DNA of 64,000 bases from Corynebacterium freiburgense (GCF_030408815.1 NZ_CP047355.1:2542001-2606000), one strand, 5' to 3'; positions 46,174 to 56,706 are shown, counted from the first letter of the stretch. Program-made: numbers and translations. The notes: a model not told the origin generated them from the letters alone.

Positions 46174-46924
46174 AAGACCATCAAACCATGAGTGAATTTC
46201 GTGTGCTTAGAAACTGAAAAACAGATTCAAGATCCAAGTTAAATATACCCTAATTGCAAGCCAAGGATGCATAACTATCCAATAGATTTCCGAAAAGAAA
46301 AACCTATCCAATCAAAAGTAGCAAGCACGATTGCCCAGATTTTGCACAGACGTTGACTTCCCAACATCGCAGCTTACGCCAAGCCATGACGATAGTTAAT
46401 GCACTAAGAATCCTGCACTTATAGCAGTTTAGCTTCTATTCTCTACGTAGTTTTCTACAGTAAGTTCTTGCACAACCAGTTTCAGTATTTTTATTTTTAG
46501 AACTAAATTTTCTACCCCCATCAACACCCCCTCCTTTTTCAATGACACAAAACTCTCTACAAAAATTCCAGCCGATAGCCAAATCCCCCAATCCCCGCTT
46601 AGTGACAATTGAAAAACCGCACAAAAACACCAGTCATTCAAAACTTGAAAATGCATGACCCCACACGGTGTATATTTTCCCTATTTTCAGGCGCCAAACA
46701 CCATACCAAAGGCAAACACTTTATCGAATACTTCACTTTGACAAGAGGCTCATGGTTAATTCATTAGAAGCTTAGCTTCTGTAAAGCCCCCAGTAAGTGA
46801 CACTCCACTGGGTATATTAACGCAATTGTTACCGGTTATTACATATATTGAGACCGGTTATGCTCAGAAAAACTACAAGAATATAAGGAGAGTGAAGTAC
46901 TCAGCGCTACCCGAGGAGAAGAAT
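46174..46924. promoter_or_regulatory. Upstream region of glpT
   Basis: No convincing gene; a 75-residue frame on the minus strand (46429-46656) has no start signal. TTGACA at 46738-46743 is a possible -35 box. Closer to the gene, ACCGGTTAT occurs twice as a direct repeat (46831-46839 and 46853-46861), 22 bases apart, i.e. two helical turns. Confidence 0.45.
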
Positions 46925-48307
46925 ATGCGCACTCCAACACTGCCGAAATGGCTCCAATCACCAAGCCCGGCGCCTCAGCTAAATCCCGAGCAAACCAAAG
47001 CTCGATACCCACGTCTACGTTTCCAAGTTTTTATGGGGATTTTTATTGGTTACGCAGGTTTCTACCTCATCCGTAATAACATCTCCACCATTGCACCTCT
47101 CCTGCTTGACGAAGGAGGAGTAATTGACAAACCCGCAGTTGGCGTGATTAGTAACGCGGTATTAATCAGCTACGGTTTGTCTAAGTTTTTTATGGCAATG
47201 CTTTCAGATCGTTCGAATGCTCGATACTTTCTGCCACTAGGTCTAGCCCTTTCGGCAATCATGAATCTGATCGTAGCGGTGACCCCATGGATTTCCGCCA
47301 GTGTTGGCCTATTTGCCACCATAATGTTTATCAATGGCTGGGTGCAGGGTATGGGCTGGCCACCATGTGGACGAATCATAGTTCAGTGGTTTAGTACCAG
47401 TGAACGCGGCTGGAAAGGGTCACTCTGGAATACTTCTCACAATGTAGGGGGACTTGGGCTACCTGTACTAGTCGCTTGGGGGCTTCACCTTAGCGATCAA
47501 AACTGGAGGTCTGCCTACTGGCTCCCCGCCGTCGTCGCACTTGTCGTGGCCTTTTTGGCTTTTCTTTTAATCCGGGATAATCCCCCATCTGTTGGGCTTC
47601 CACCGATCGACGAATACCGGAATGACCCGCCAAAAGTCGAAGCAGATGCACCAAAAGGAACTAAGCTTTCTACCAAAGAACTGGTCTTTGACCACATTCT
47701 GAAAAGCCGCGTCATCGTATTATTGGCGATCGCCAACGTATTTATCTACGCGTTGCGATACGGCGTGCTGAACTGGATTACAACATACCTCTCAGAAGTT
47801 CACCATATGAGTATTACCAATGGACTCGTGAGCTTCGCCGCATTCGAACTGGCTGGCGTATTGGGAACAGTGCTCGCTGGTTGGGTTTCAGACAAGGTAT
47901 TCCACAGCAACCGAAGCATTACAATCGGCATTTTTGTGCTCGCAGCAGGACTTTCCATTGCAGGCTACTGGCTTGCGCCAATTGGCACGCCGTTTTGGGC
48001 AATGGTCCTACTCGTCTCCCTTATCGGCGGTTTTATCTACGGACCAGTTGCTCTTATTGGATTACAGGCACTCGACCTTTCCCCCAAAGACATTGCTGGT
48101 ACTGCCGCTGGCTTCACGGGACTATTTGGCTATCTACTTGGCGCAACACTTGCTTCAACGGGAGTCGGATATTTAGTGCACTATACAGACTGGAATGTTA
48201 CTTTTATTACATTCTTGGCTTTTACGGCGCTTACTCTATGGATTTTGATTTTTATTGGCAAAGCCGAACGCGAACTTATTAAAAAGCGTGGTGAGCCAGC
48301 AAAATAA
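46925..48307 (+). CDS. glpT: Glycerol-3-phosphate transporter
   Basis: A 460-residue MFS antiporter of the organophosphate:phosphate family (GlpT/UhpT). FQVFMGIFIGYAGFYLIRNN is the family N-terminus, and FINGWVQGMGWPPCGRIIVQWF the signature; 12 hydrophobic segments. It exchanges glycerol-3-phosphate for phosphate. The ATG at 46925 has GAGGAG 6 bases upstream; an in-frame longer start at 46826 lacks this. A clear terminator follows. glpD further right uses the substrate. Confidence 0.92.
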   Translation: MRTPTLPKWLQSPSPAPQLNPEQTKARYPRLRFQVFMGIFIGYAGFYLIRNNISTIAPLLLDEGGVIDKPAVGVISNAVLISYGLSKFFMAMLSDRSNARYFLPLGLALSAIMNLIVAVTPWISASVGLFATIMFINGWVQGMGWPPCGRIIVQWFSTSERGWKGSLWNTSHNVGGLGLPVLVAWGLHLSDQNWRSAYWLPAVVALVVAFLAFLLIRDNPPSVGLPPIDEYRNDPPKVEADAPKGTKLSTKELVFDHILKSRVIVLLAIANVFIYALRYGVLNWITTYLSEVHHMSITNGLVSFAAFELAGVLGTVLAGWVSDKVFHSNRSITIGIFVLAAGLSIAGYWLAPIGTPFWAMVLLVSLIGGFIYGPVALIGLQALDLSPKDIAGTAAGFTGLFGYLLGATLASTGVGYLVHYTDWNVTFITFLAFTALTLWILIFIGKAERELIKKRGEPAK

Positions 48308-48346
48308 TCCATCAAGTTCGTGCTGTTGCATGATTAGATAATAGAA

Positions 48347-48376
48347 GAATTGGGGAACAGGGTTCCCCAATTTTCT
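48347..48376 (+). terminator. Intrinsic terminator of glpT
   Basis: AATTGGGGAAC pairs with GTTCCCCAATT around a 3-base loop, followed by TTTTC. Confidence 0.9.
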
Positions 48377-49321
48377 TGATTCACAACTTTCACTGATCCC
48401 TTAATATAGAAGACGCTTATGCACGAATCCCGCCTGCAATGAACTTGGGGCTGTATGCGAAATTATTTCAAACAAATACGTAGCACAACGCAAAGTTTTC
48501 GGATTCCCGTTTAATTACAATAGCTTTCTTCTCAAAATTTAGCGTTACATAAAAATTCAATATTGCAGAATGGATAATATAAATGTCTGACGATTTTTAC
48601 TTTCGCCAATTACTGAAAACTTGCTCAGTTACGCCAAAGCAAGGTTTAGTACTTTTTACCAAGCCGTATTTTCTGCTTAGTATAGAATGACCTGCAGCAA
48701 CTGTTTCCACATCTCTGGATTTATCCCTACACCATATTATCCATTTACTAAATATCCTTCACTAGATTACGTGCAACATAAAAAGCAAAATGGAAATCAT
48801 CCCCTCTCCCCCTCGGATTAGAGGATAGGTAGCCGCTATCTCGGACAAGCTAAACTCACTCGCTGATCGACCACCCGAGCCGCTATTTGACCAAATCCAG
48901 CAATAAATTCAAATGAATTCATTGGCCTATCGTTGGTAGCACGCCTTTCTAAAGCGATTCAGCCTAGACTTTAAAAACCACCTCGAAGGAAAACACGCAA
49001 CAGTGCTACACAATTTCGTATAAAGACAATATGCAGCCAAATTGCACGTGCGCTTGCATCAAATATTACGACGTCAGAACGGTTTTACATTTGATACATA
49101 AGCTCAATCAGACCCCATACGTACTTTGAAATAGTCCCCAAACCCAGCCCTCACTCCGGAGCCTCAGTACTTGGTAGTGATTTGTGACAATGCCATGTGC
49201 ACCTGTACTCGATTGGGGCATGCACTGTAAGTAATGAAGTGCCAGCCCTTTGGCGAATATGAGGGTCATCCAATGACAAAACGGTGTACTCGCCGACCCG
49301 GAAGCTACCAACTATCGTACG
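48377..49321. other. Gene-free region between glpT and the DIP1984-family gene
   Basis: About 950 bases without a supported gene. Frames are short and lack ribosome binding sites. It may hold decayed sequence or a non-coding RNA, but I see no structure strong enough to call. Confidence 0.5.
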
Positions 49322-49774
49322 TTACAAGAGTTCAACCACCCAGTTAAGCTGTTGTATTTTCAAATCTAACTCACGGTATTGTTGCGCGGCCTGGTCTGCT
49401 TTAGCTTGCATCTCCGATACCTTTACCGTAGAGGTCGACCGGATTTCATTGGCCGAATAACGCACTGTTGGATTAGCTGCGTTGGCTATTTCGCGATACA
49501 TTTCGCTGCGTCGCTTAGCGGTATCCCTCGCTGCGATAGCATCAGTAAGCGTAAGGTTTTGGTCAAACTTGGTCGCAGCGTTCGTTGCATTAATTCTTCG
49601 GATCAGTGTTTCCAGTGAATCCAGAATAGCTTCTGCTTCAGCAATGAGCGTTGCTGGATCTTCGTTTGGAGTATCTCCTTCTTGAACCAGGCTCACCCGC
49701 TGAATGCGATCCTTAATCTGTCCAAATTTTCGTTGAGCGTCTGCTCGTGCCGCAAGCGCCTCGGATAGCTTCAT
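49322..49774 (-). CDS. DIP1984-family (septicolysin-like) protein
   Basis: A 150-residue, almost fully helical protein: MKLSEALAARADAQRKFGQIKDRI..., many Ala/Glu/Gln heptads, and NWVVELL at the end. It matches the DIP1984 family described from C. diphtheriae, sometimes labelled septicolysin; its cellular role is not established. No signal peptide, so cytosolic. It lies downstream of glpD and a small frame on the same strand. Confidence 0.85.
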   Translation of the reverse strand: MKLSEALAARADAQRKFGQIKDRIQRVSLVQEGDTPNEDPATLIAEAEAILDSLETLIRRINATNAATKFDQNLTLTDAIAARDTAKRRSEMYREIANAANPTVRYSANEIRSTSTVKVSEMQAKADQAAQQYRELDLKIQQLNWVVELL

Positions 49775-49783
49775 AAGTGCAGG

Positions 49784-50008
49784 CTACCACGGCACTCCCG
49801 CAGCCCAGTTCGCTGCTTCAATTCCGTTACGACGCCCCGGAAACGGCGATCGTGCAGGCTTGTGAGGAGACACGCCCGCAGGGGACTTACGGCGCTTTAA
49901 TCGGGAATTGACTTTTAGTGCAACCCTGATCAATTTTGTAGTTTTTTGAGGGTGCTTAACTTGAGCAAATGTAAAAGCTTTATTGCAGATGTTATGTAAA
50001 CGATTCAT
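49784..50008 (-). CDS. Small basic protein, uncertain
   Basis: A 74-residue frame, Lys/Arg-rich, with no family I recognise. For: AGGAG lies 6 bases before its ATG at 50008, and it overlaps the glpD end by 17 bases, a pattern of coupled translation. Against: the Shine-Dalgarno-like sequence is part of glpD coding sequence and may be accidental. It could be real or a shadow. Confidence 0.4.
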   Translation of the reverse strand: MNRLHNICNKAFTFAQVKHPQKTTKLIRVALKVNSRLKRRKSPAGVSPHKPARSPFPGRRNGIEAANWAAGVPW

Positions 50009-51563
50009 TATGATCTCCTGGTCGTTGAAGGTATTGATAAATGGCTTCTATTTCAGATAGTGCCTGTTGTCGGTCTTCTGGCACTAAACCAATTCGAGTA
50101 CGACGATCAAGAACATCATCGATATTCAGGGCACCTTCATGGGTAAACGCAAACTCTATTTCAGCCCGAGTCACATCCAGACCAGCGATCTTCCCTAAAG
50201 GATCCGAAATTGTGGCGGTTGAAAGTACTGTCGGTGCTTCATAACCGAATCGAGCAATCATCGATTCAGGAAGCTCGTTATACCGAGTCATATCTATATG
50301 CATGCTTTCAATATGTCCCGGCGCGCCAACTAGAGGCAGTGTTTTCGTTTTACATGTAGCGGTGGATATTCCAGTAGCTTCCAGAACTGCATCAATTGTT
50401 TCTTCAGCCATCAGGCGATACTCGGTATATTTCCCTCCAACCACAGAAACTACACCGTCTGGCGATGTAATAATTGCATGCTTTCGGGAAACATCAGCGG
50501 TTTGGCCGCTACCGGCATCAATAAGGGGACGAAGTCCTGTAAAAACTCCACGAACATCGTCGGTAGTTAAATGCATTCCCAGTGACTGGTTTACGCCATC
50601 GAGCAAGAAGGCTATATCCGTATCTGGAGTTTCGGGGACGTCGGGTATATCTCCTGGGCTCTCTTCATCGGTCAGCCCAAGGTAACAACGCCCAAATTGT
50701 TCTGGAATTATAAATAGAAACCGGGTAAAGGATCCTTTGAGTGGAAACACAAGTGATCCCGTTGGGTTTCCAAATTTCTCGGCGTCGAACACGAGGTGGG
50801 TGCCGCGCGAAGGCCGGATCGATATGGTCGGTTCAACAGTTCCAGCCCAAACGCCTGTGGCATTTACAACCGCTTTAGCACGAACGGTGTATGTATCACC
50901 GGTAAGCACGTCCGTTAAGGTTGCGGATGTGCCAGTAAGGTGAGTTGCAGCACATCGAGTAATAATCCGGGCCTCGTGTTCAGCCGCAGTTCTTGCCACA
51001 GCCATGACTAGCCGGGCGTCGTCAATCATTTGGCCGTCGTAGTTTAGCCAAGCCCCGAGTAAACCCGCGCGGTTCACAGCCGGAAACAATCGGCAGGTAG
51101 TGGCGGGCGTAATATACCGGGATCGCGGAAGCACCGAAGTAGGAGTGCCAGCAAAACTCCGAAGCACATCACCAGCCAAATAGCCGATCCGGGTAGCAAT
51201 TTTCTGGGCTAGTGTTGTATCGGGCCCCAGAGCGCTAATCTGTGCCAGAGGTTTCACCAAATGAGGAGCGATTACTTCTAAAAGACGTCCTCGCTCAACC
51301 GCTGAATTATAAGCAATTCCGAATTCTAATTTGGCTAAATACCTCAAGCCACCGTGAATAAGTTTAGAAGAAAAACGTGATGTCCCGAATGCTAAATCAT
51401 GTTTTTCTACAAGCGCTGTACGCAATCCTCGACTGGCAGCATCAAGGGCGATCCCAACACCAGTTATGCCGCCGCCCACAACCAAAATATCAAGCTCTTC
51501 TCCCTTTTTCAGAGCTTGTAAATCCGCCGACCGACGCGCTGCATGTAACGCAGAGTTAGGCAT
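49992..51563 (-). CDS. glpD: Aerobic glycerol-3-phosphate dehydrogenase
   Basis: FAD enzyme oxidising glycerol-3-phosphate to dihydroxyacetone phosphate, feeding electrons to menaquinone. About 523 residues: DILVVGGGITGVGIALDAASRG (FAD Rossmann motif), TSRFSSKLIHGGLRYL, VVNATGVWAG, SRKHAIITSPDGVVSVVGGKYTEYR. I prefer the ATG at 51563; a GTG at 51605 in frame has an AAGG too close to it. It uses the substrate imported by glpT. Confidence 0.94.
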   Translation of the reverse strand: MPNSALHAARRSADLQALKKGEELDILVVGGGITGVGIALDAASRGLRTALVEKHDLAFGTSRFSSKLIHGGLRYLAKLEFGIAYNSAVERGRLLEVIAPHLVKPLAQISALGPDTTLAQKIATRIGYLAGDVLRSFAGTPTSVLPRSRYITPATTCRLFPAVNRAGLLGAWLNYDGQMIDDARLVMAVARTAAEHEARIITRCAATHLTGTSATLTDVLTGDTYTVRAKAVVNATGVWAGTVEPTISIRPSRGTHLVFDAEKFGNPTGSLVFPLKGSFTRFLFIIPEQFGRCYLGLTDEESPGDIPDVPETPDTDIAFLLDGVNQSLGMHLTTDDVRGVFTGLRPLIDAGSGQTADVSRKHAIITSPDGVVSVVGGKYTEYRLMAEETIDAVLEATGISTATCKTKTLPLVGAPGHIESMHIDMTRYNELPESMIARFGYEAPTVLSTATISDPLGKIAGLDVTRAEIEFAFTHEGALNIDDVLDRRTRIGLVPEDRQQALSEIEAIYQYLQRPGDHNESFT

Positions 51564-51742
51564 AGCCACATCAAAGTCCTCGCACTCGTAACACTTTTTA
51601 TTCACCTTCTAGCCTACTCAGTTCAGTTAATGAAAATCGCAAAAGGTACTCATTAAGAGTTGGATAATAAGTGGCAAAATTGCTGCCACAATTTAGAAGT
51701 AGAAATAGCTTTTAATCCCCTTTAAATAGCCTCTAAAAGGCG

Positions 51743-51764
51743 TTACACTTTTGAAAAAGTGTAA
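51743..51764. promoter_or_regulatory. Perfect 22-bp palindrome before the AGPS-like gene
   Basis: Arms TTACACTTTT and AAAAGTGTAA (10 bases each, perfect) around a 2-base centre. It overlaps the likely promoter: TAAACT at 51762-51767 lies 7 bases before the ATG at 51775. Placement suits a repressor, most simply a TetR-type dimer. Confidence 0.7.
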
Positions 51765-51774
51765 ACTTCCGAAC

Positions 51775-53385
51775 ATGAGTGCACAGTTGCCAATCCCGCC
51801 CATGGCTTTTAATCTTTGGGGCACCCCTGACGAAGCCAAACCACTAAGTCCAGGAATTTTGCGCATCTTAAAAACCACCCTTGGACTGAAACCAGTATCA
51901 ACCCCTGCTTACTCCGAAGCGGACATTACACTTAGTGAATCTCGTCTTACGGCAGCCGATACAACCCGCCTGGCAGAGATCGTCGGCGAAGCATACATTT
52001 CAACAGAAGATACACACCGCCTTCCAAGGGCTCGAGGCAAGTCTTACCTAGACCTTATTGATTGGCGTACTCAAAAAATTATCGACGCCCCCGACGGCGT
52101 GGTCGCTCCTCACACCGAGGAAGAAATCCTTGCAGTCTTGCAATACTGCTCGCAAGAGGGAATAGCTGTTATTCCATTTGGGGGTGGTACAAGCGTAGTA
52201 GGCGGCATTACCCCATTAGATGGTGGACATCGCGCAGTAATCAGCCTTGATCTGGCTAGATTTAATGAAATTGAAGATGTGGATCTTATTTCCGGACTAG
52301 CCACTTTAGGTGCCGGGTTATCCGGACCTGATGCTGAAATTGGCCTCTCCGAGTACGACCTCCAATTAGGGCATTTCCCACAATCATTCCCGTATGCGAC
52401 TATTGGTGGTTTCGCCGCAACACGATCAGCTGGTCAAAATTCTGCAGGCTATGGAAGATTCGACGAAATGGTGCATTCATTTACCGTAGTCACCCCAAAG
52501 GGAATTATGCAGATAGGCGGTAATTCTCCGGCTTCAGCAGCCGGGCCTGATTTACGCGAGCTTTTCTTGGGGTCAGAAGGAGCGCTGGGAATTATTACCC
52601 GCGTGCGTTGCACTGTCCATCCCATCCCAAAGTTTAAGCGGTATGAAGCATTTCAATTTCCGGATTTTCATACTGGCGCACACGCTCTACGGCTTATTGA
52701 GCAGCGCAAGACCAGGCCTACGGTTATCAGGCTATCTGATGAAATCGAAACTAGCCTGAATCTTGCGACTACGCACCAGATTGGCAGTGATGCCGAAATT
52801 ACTGGATGCCTATGCGTCACAATGTATGAAGGCGATAAAGACCAAACCTACACCGCCCAGCAGGAGACCCGCGAACTGATTCTTTCTTGCGGTGGTACCT
52901 CATTGGGCGAGGGGCCCGCTCGCGCTTGGGAACAAGGCCGGTTTGGGGCTCCGGTACTCCGAGATTCGATTTTGGATATCGGCGGGGTTTGCGAAACTCT
53001 GGAAACCGCCACTGACTGGTCAAACGTAGAAGTTTTGAAGTCTGCGGTAGGACTTGCGATAGCAAAGTCTATTACTGACAGCGGCACTATGGCCGTAGTA
53101 ATGTGCCATATTAGTCATGTCTATCCGACTGGTTGCTCTCTTTATTTCACGATTATCGCTAGTCAAAGCGATAATCCCCATTCCCAATGGGCAAATGTAA
53201 AGAGGGCCGCAAGTGAAGCCATTGTTCACAATGGCGGGACTATCACTCACCACCATTCGGTTGGCACTGATCATCTACCCTATATTCACAATGAATTTGA
53301 TCCACTTTCATTGGAAATACTTCGTGCTGTGAAAAACACACTCGATCCCAAATCAATATTGAACCCAGGAAAACTCATAATTTAA
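51775..53385 (+). CDS. FAD-linked oxidase, alkyl-DHAP synthase-like
   Basis: A 536-residue flavoprotein of the VAO/AGPS type. N-terminal FAD_binding_4 domain with PFGGGTSVVGG and YATIGGFAATRSAGQNSAGYG; C-terminal FAD-oxidase domain with HHHSVGTDHLPY, which matches the His-rich active site of alkyldihydroxyacetonephosphate synthases. Related mycobacterial proteins have not been shown to make ether lipids. The ATG at 51775 probably begins a leaderless message; a TTG 24 bases upstream is unlikely. The lipid kinase follows after 16 bases. Confidence 0.87.
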   Translation: MSAQLPIPPMAFNLWGTPDEAKPLSPGILRILKTTLGLKPVSTPAYSEADITLSESRLTAADTTRLAEIVGEAYISTEDTHRLPRARGKSYLDLIDWRTQKIIDAPDGVVAPHTEEEILAVLQYCSQEGIAVIPFGGGTSVVGGITPLDGGHRAVISLDLARFNEIEDVDLISGLATLGAGLSGPDAEIGLSEYDLQLGHFPQSFPYATIGGFAATRSAGQNSAGYGRFDEMVHSFTVVTPKGIMQIGGNSPASAAGPDLRELFLGSEGALGIITRVRCTVHPIPKFKRYEAFQFPDFHTGAHALRLIEQRKTRPTVIRLSDEIETSLNLATTHQIGSDAEITGCLCVTMYEGDKDQTYTAQQETRELILSCGGTSLGEGPARAWEQGRFGAPVLRDSILDIGGVCETLETATDWSNVEVLKSAVGLAIAKSITDSGTMAVVMCHISHVYPTGCSLYFTIIASQSDNPHSQWANVKRAASEAIVHNGGTITHHHSVGTDHLPYIHNEFDPLSLEILRAVKNTLDPKSILNPGKLII

Positions 53386-53401
53386 GGAGCACTGCGTCGC
53401 C

Positions 53402-54304
53402 ATGCTGAAGAAAATCGCCCTACTGACAAATCCGACAGCTGGCCGCGGTACTGCAGTTGCCGCCTCTGAAGCAGCTCGCAAAAGATTTGCCGAACTTGGG
53501 GTTGAAGTCCTCAGCATTAGCGGCTCTTCCTGGGATGAGTCGATGGAAAAGGCCGAGCAGGTACTCCAAGAAGATATTGATGCTCTCGTTGCCTGTGGTG
53601 GTGACGGTATCCTCAACCTTGCTTTACAGAAGCAGGTTCATAGTGGTGTCCCGCTGGGTATTATCCCGGCGGGCACTGGTAACGACTTTGCGCGTAGCTT
53701 CGGCATTCCATCTGACCCAGTCAAAGCCGCAGAAATCGTTGCACAAGGCACAACAAAGCAGACCGATATTGGCCAACTCAGATCAGTAAATGATCAAACC
53801 CGTTCTATGTATTTTGGCACAATCGCTTGCCAAGGCTTTGACTCTTTAGTTAATGAGCGCACAAACGCATTGAAATGGCCCACAGGAGCAGCACGCTATA
53901 CTGTTGCTTCGTTTATTGAAATTGCAACGTTCCATAGTATTCCGACACGCATATTTGTAGACGATCAAAAAGAACCTATGGAGCTCGATACAACATTAAT
54001 CGCCGTTGGCAATACAAATACTTACGGTGGGGGCTCATTTATCTGCCCTAATGCCGACCCAACAGATGGGCTTTTCGACGTCACTATTATTCGGGGAATG
54101 TCAAAGCTGCAGGCGATCGGAAAACTAGCAACGTATTTTAAAGGCGAAAAACATGAGGACCCGGAAGTAATTTCCCTACGTGCCAAGAAAATTCGAATCG
54201 AGATGGAAGGAAACATTCCCAGCTTTGCGGATGGAGAACGTTTTGGCCTTACTCCAGTAGAAGCAGAAATTCTTCCTGGAGCTGGACTTTACCTAGTCCC
54301 TTAA
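53402..54304 (+). CDS. Diacylglycerol kinase family lipid kinase
   Basis: A 300-residue DAGK_cat family kinase: LLTNPTAGRG at the N-terminus, VACGGDGILNLALQ (GGDG active-site loop), GIIPAGTGNDFARS, and PDADPTDGLFD-type NADPTDGLFDVTIIRGM. It phosphorylates a lipid such as diacylglycerol, feeding phosphatidic acid to membrane synthesis. It starts 16 bases after the AGPS-like gene with TAAGGAGC upstream, so they form an operon. The pair is conserved in mycobacteria. Confidence 0.92.
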   Translation: MLKKIALLTNPTAGRGTAVAASEAARKRFAELGVEVLSISGSSWDESMEKAEQVLQEDIDALVACGGDGILNLALQKQVHSGVPLGIIPAGTGNDFARSFGIPSDPVKAAEIVAQGTTKQTDIGQLRSVNDQTRSMYFGTIACQGFDSLVNERTNALKWPTGAARYTVASFIEIATFHSIPTRIFVDDQKEPMELDTTLIAVGNTNTYGGGSFICPNADPTDGLFDVTIIRGMSKLQAIGKLATYFKGEKHEDPEVISLRAKKIRIEMEGNIPSFADGERFGLTPVEAEILPGAGLYLVP

Positions 54305-54432
54305 GAGCCTCACTAACTACTGGGATATTCGTTACAATGCCTACAACAAGTGTTCTATCGAGTCCTTGACGTGCCACGTCTGCATTAGAAGCCTTGCCAT
54401 CAAAGCGAACTCCTCGTACAAAGGATTTTCTT

Positions 54433-55074
54433 ATGCGTTTTGTTTCTAGCATTTTCTCAGTAGTATGCCTGGGCATTTTATTTGCCACCCCGGCCCAAGC
54501 CGAAGATATTTTCAATGGGGGTCGTTTCGCCGGAGGTTCTTCCGACCTAGTACAGCCACTTTCTTCCACAGGACCAGAACTTCCAGAATTCGGTCGCACA
54601 GTAGATCTGGATAAGTACGCTGGTACATGGTACCAAGTGGCTGCTATCCCCCAGCCATATACATTAATGTGCACTCATGACACTAAGGCCCAGTATGAAA
54701 AAGTGGATGACACCACCATTAGTGTTGTGAATTCATGTGGAACTCCCCTGGAACCCTCACGGATCGATGGCCAAGCTACTGTGCGCAGCCAAGCCACATT
54801 GCGCGTAGATTTCAACGGGATTCCTTTCCAGCCACAAAATAAGCCAGACAATTACCGCGTAACCCATCTTGCCGAGGATTACTCTCTTTCCATTGTCGGT
54901 AGCCCAAATCGTAATGCTGGTTTCGTGCTTTCCCGAACGCCATCGCTTTCTCCGGAGCAATGGCGTGAAGTTCGTGGAATTGTGGAGCAGCGTGGTTGGT
55001 GGCCTTGTGCTTTTCTCACTACGCCTATGGCGGGTGGCCGCGGGGATGTAACCCCGCTTTGCGCCATTAATTAA
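54433..55074 (+). CDS. Secreted lipocalin (Blc-like)
   Basis: A 213-residue secreted lipocalin. Signal peptide (MRFVSSIFSVVCLGILF... to AQA, about 1-24); the lipocalin GTWYQVA motif at about 65-71; a second conserved piece NYRVTHLAEDYSLSIVGSP; and C-terminal EQWREVRGIVEQRGW. Four Cys suggest disulfides. Bacterial lipocalins bind lysophospholipids or other lipids. AAGGA lies 7 bases before the ATG at 54433. No lipobox, unlike E. coli Blc. Confidence 0.9.
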   Translation: MRFVSSIFSVVCLGILFATPAQAEDIFNGGRFAGGSSDLVQPLSSTGPELPEFGRTVDLDKYAGTWYQVAAIPQPYTLMCTHDTKAQYEKVDDTTISVVNSCGTPLEPSRIDGQATVRSQATLRVDFNGIPFQPQNKPDNYRVTHLAEDYSLSIVGSPNRNAGFVLSRTPSLSPEQWREVRGIVEQRGWWPCAFLTTPMAGGRGDVTPLCAIN

Positions 55075-55086
55075 CCATTACGAGAT

Positions 55087-56658
55087 TTATTGTTTTGCTT
55101 CTGGTTTTACCATCGGGAACAGCACAGTTTCCCGTATTCCCAAGCCGGTTAATGCCATTAGTAGACGATCAATCCCCATGCCTGATCCGGCCGTTGGCGG
55201 CATACCTTGTTCCATTGCGGCGAGGAAATCTTCGTCCAGCACCATAGCTTCTTCATCGCCGCCAGCTGCCAAACGAGCTTGATCTTCAAAACGTTCACGC
55301 TGAATTACTGGGTCAATGAGTTCGGAATACCCGGTTGCTAGTTCAAATCCCCGCACATAAAGGTCCCATTTTTCAGTTACACCTGGTTCGGTGCGGTGTG
55401 CTCTTGTAAGAGGTGAGGTTTCCACTGGGAAGTTACGTACAAATACTGGACCATAGAGTTGGTCGCTACAGAGTTCTTCCCAGATTTCTTCTACGAGTTT
55501 GCCGTGGCCCCAACCTTTACCGGGTTCTACACCTATTTTTTTAGCTAGTGCAAGGAGTTCTTCAACACTACTTTCAACTGTAACTTCAGGTGATCCTGGG
55601 AATTTCCGTTGAAGAGCTTCATTGAGTGAAGGGTACATTTCCATTGTTTCCCATTCACCGCCAAGGTCATATTCGGTGCCATCCGCAAGGGTGACGGTTG
55701 TTGAACCGAATACGTCGATTGCCACGGCTTGAATAAGTTTTTGAATTGTCTCCGCGCAATCATCATAGGTGCCCCAAGCTTGGTAGGTTTCCAGCATTGC
55801 GAATTCAGGGCTGTGGGAGGAATCCACGCCTTCATTGCGGAAATTCCTATTCACTTCAAATACCCGATCGATTCCGCCAACTACACAGCGTTTTAGATAG
55901 AGCTCGGGAGCAATACGAAGATAGAGATCAATATCTAGCGCATTGGAGTGCGTTTGAAATGGTCTCGCTGCGGCACCACCGTGAAGGGTTTGTAGCATTG
56001 GTGTTTCCACTTCAACAAAACCGCGCGACTCTAAGTGATTTCGTAGGGCCCGCATAACCTTAATTCGGGTCATTGCATTCGTGCGTGCTTGTTCACGCAT
56101 GATGAGGTCGGTATAGCGTTGCCGGATACGTGTGTCTTCGCTGAGTTCTTTGTGCGCTACTGGAAGTGGACGTAATGCTTTGGCCGCCATTGTCCATTCT
56201 TTTGCCAGCACTGAGAGTTCACCACGGCGTGATGAAATAACCCTGCCCGTTACTGAAACAAAGTCACCAAGGTCAACGTCAGCTTTCCAGTCCACCAGTC
56301 GCTGTTCGCCAACTTCTGCGAGTGAAAGCATCACTTGGATTTTGGTGCCATCACCATCTTGCAGAGTTGCAAAGCAGAGTTTTCCGGTATTGCGCACAAA
56401 AATTACGCGTGCGGCTACGGAGACCACGTCTTGGGTTTCGTCGCCAACGCCAAGGTAGGTAACACCTTCTTGCTTTTCGACGTCCGCCTCTTCCGCGATG
56501 ACTACATAAAGCTTTCGCAGCTCTGCTAGTCCATGTGTTCGGGGCACTTCGACGGGATACGCTTCACCATGTTCCAGCAGGCGAGCACGTTTTTCTCTAC
56601 GAATCCTCAGCTGCTCTGGAATCTCATTGGTTGCGGAAGAGTTTTTTACGTCAGTCAC
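55087..56658 (-). CDS. lysS: Lysyl-tRNA synthetase
   Basis: Charges tRNA-Lys. 523 residues, class II: OB-fold anticodon domain (about 75-185, [20 protein letters not shown]), motif 1 near [14 protein letters not shown], motif 2 [18 protein letters not shown], motif 3 [15 protein letters not shown]. The start is the ATG at 56658. It is divergent from the SPFH gene. Confidence 0.97.
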   Translation of the reverse strand: MTDVKNSSATNEIPEQLRIRREKRARLLEHGEAYPVEVPRTHGLAELRKLYVVIAEEADVEKQEGVTYLGVGDETQDVVSVAARVIFVRNTGKLCFATLQDGDGTKIQVMLSLAEVGEQRLVDWKADVDLGDFVSVTGRVISSRRGELSVLAKEWTMAAKALRPLPVAHKELSEDTRIRQRYTDLIMREQARTNAMTRIKVMRALRNHLESRGFVEVETPMLQTLHGGAAARPFQTHSNALDIDLYLRIAPELYLKRCVVGGIDRVFEVNRNFRNEGVDSSHSPEFAMLETYQAWGTYDDCAETIQKLIQAVAIDVFGSTTVTLADGTEYDLGGEWETMEMYPSLNEALQRKFPGSPEVTVESSVEELLALAKKIGVEPGKGWGHGKLVEEIWEELCSDQLYGPVFVRNFPVETSPLTRAHRTEPGVTEKWDLYVRGFELATGYSELIDPVIQRERFEDQARLAAGGDEEAMVLDEDFLAAMEQGMPPTAGSGMGIDRLLMALTGLGIRETVLFPMVKPEAKQ

Positions 56659-56706
56659 GGTTTTTAAGGGTAGCCCATAGCAGCCTTATGCAGCGAACCT
56701 TGAAAA

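Noticed and set aside
46429..46656. Minus-strand 75-residue frame upstream of glpT
   Set aside because: No ribosome binding site, hydrophobic low-complexity composition, no family.
49108..49311. 67-residue minus-strand frame in the glpT/DIP1984 gap
   Set aside because: No start signal or conserved motif.
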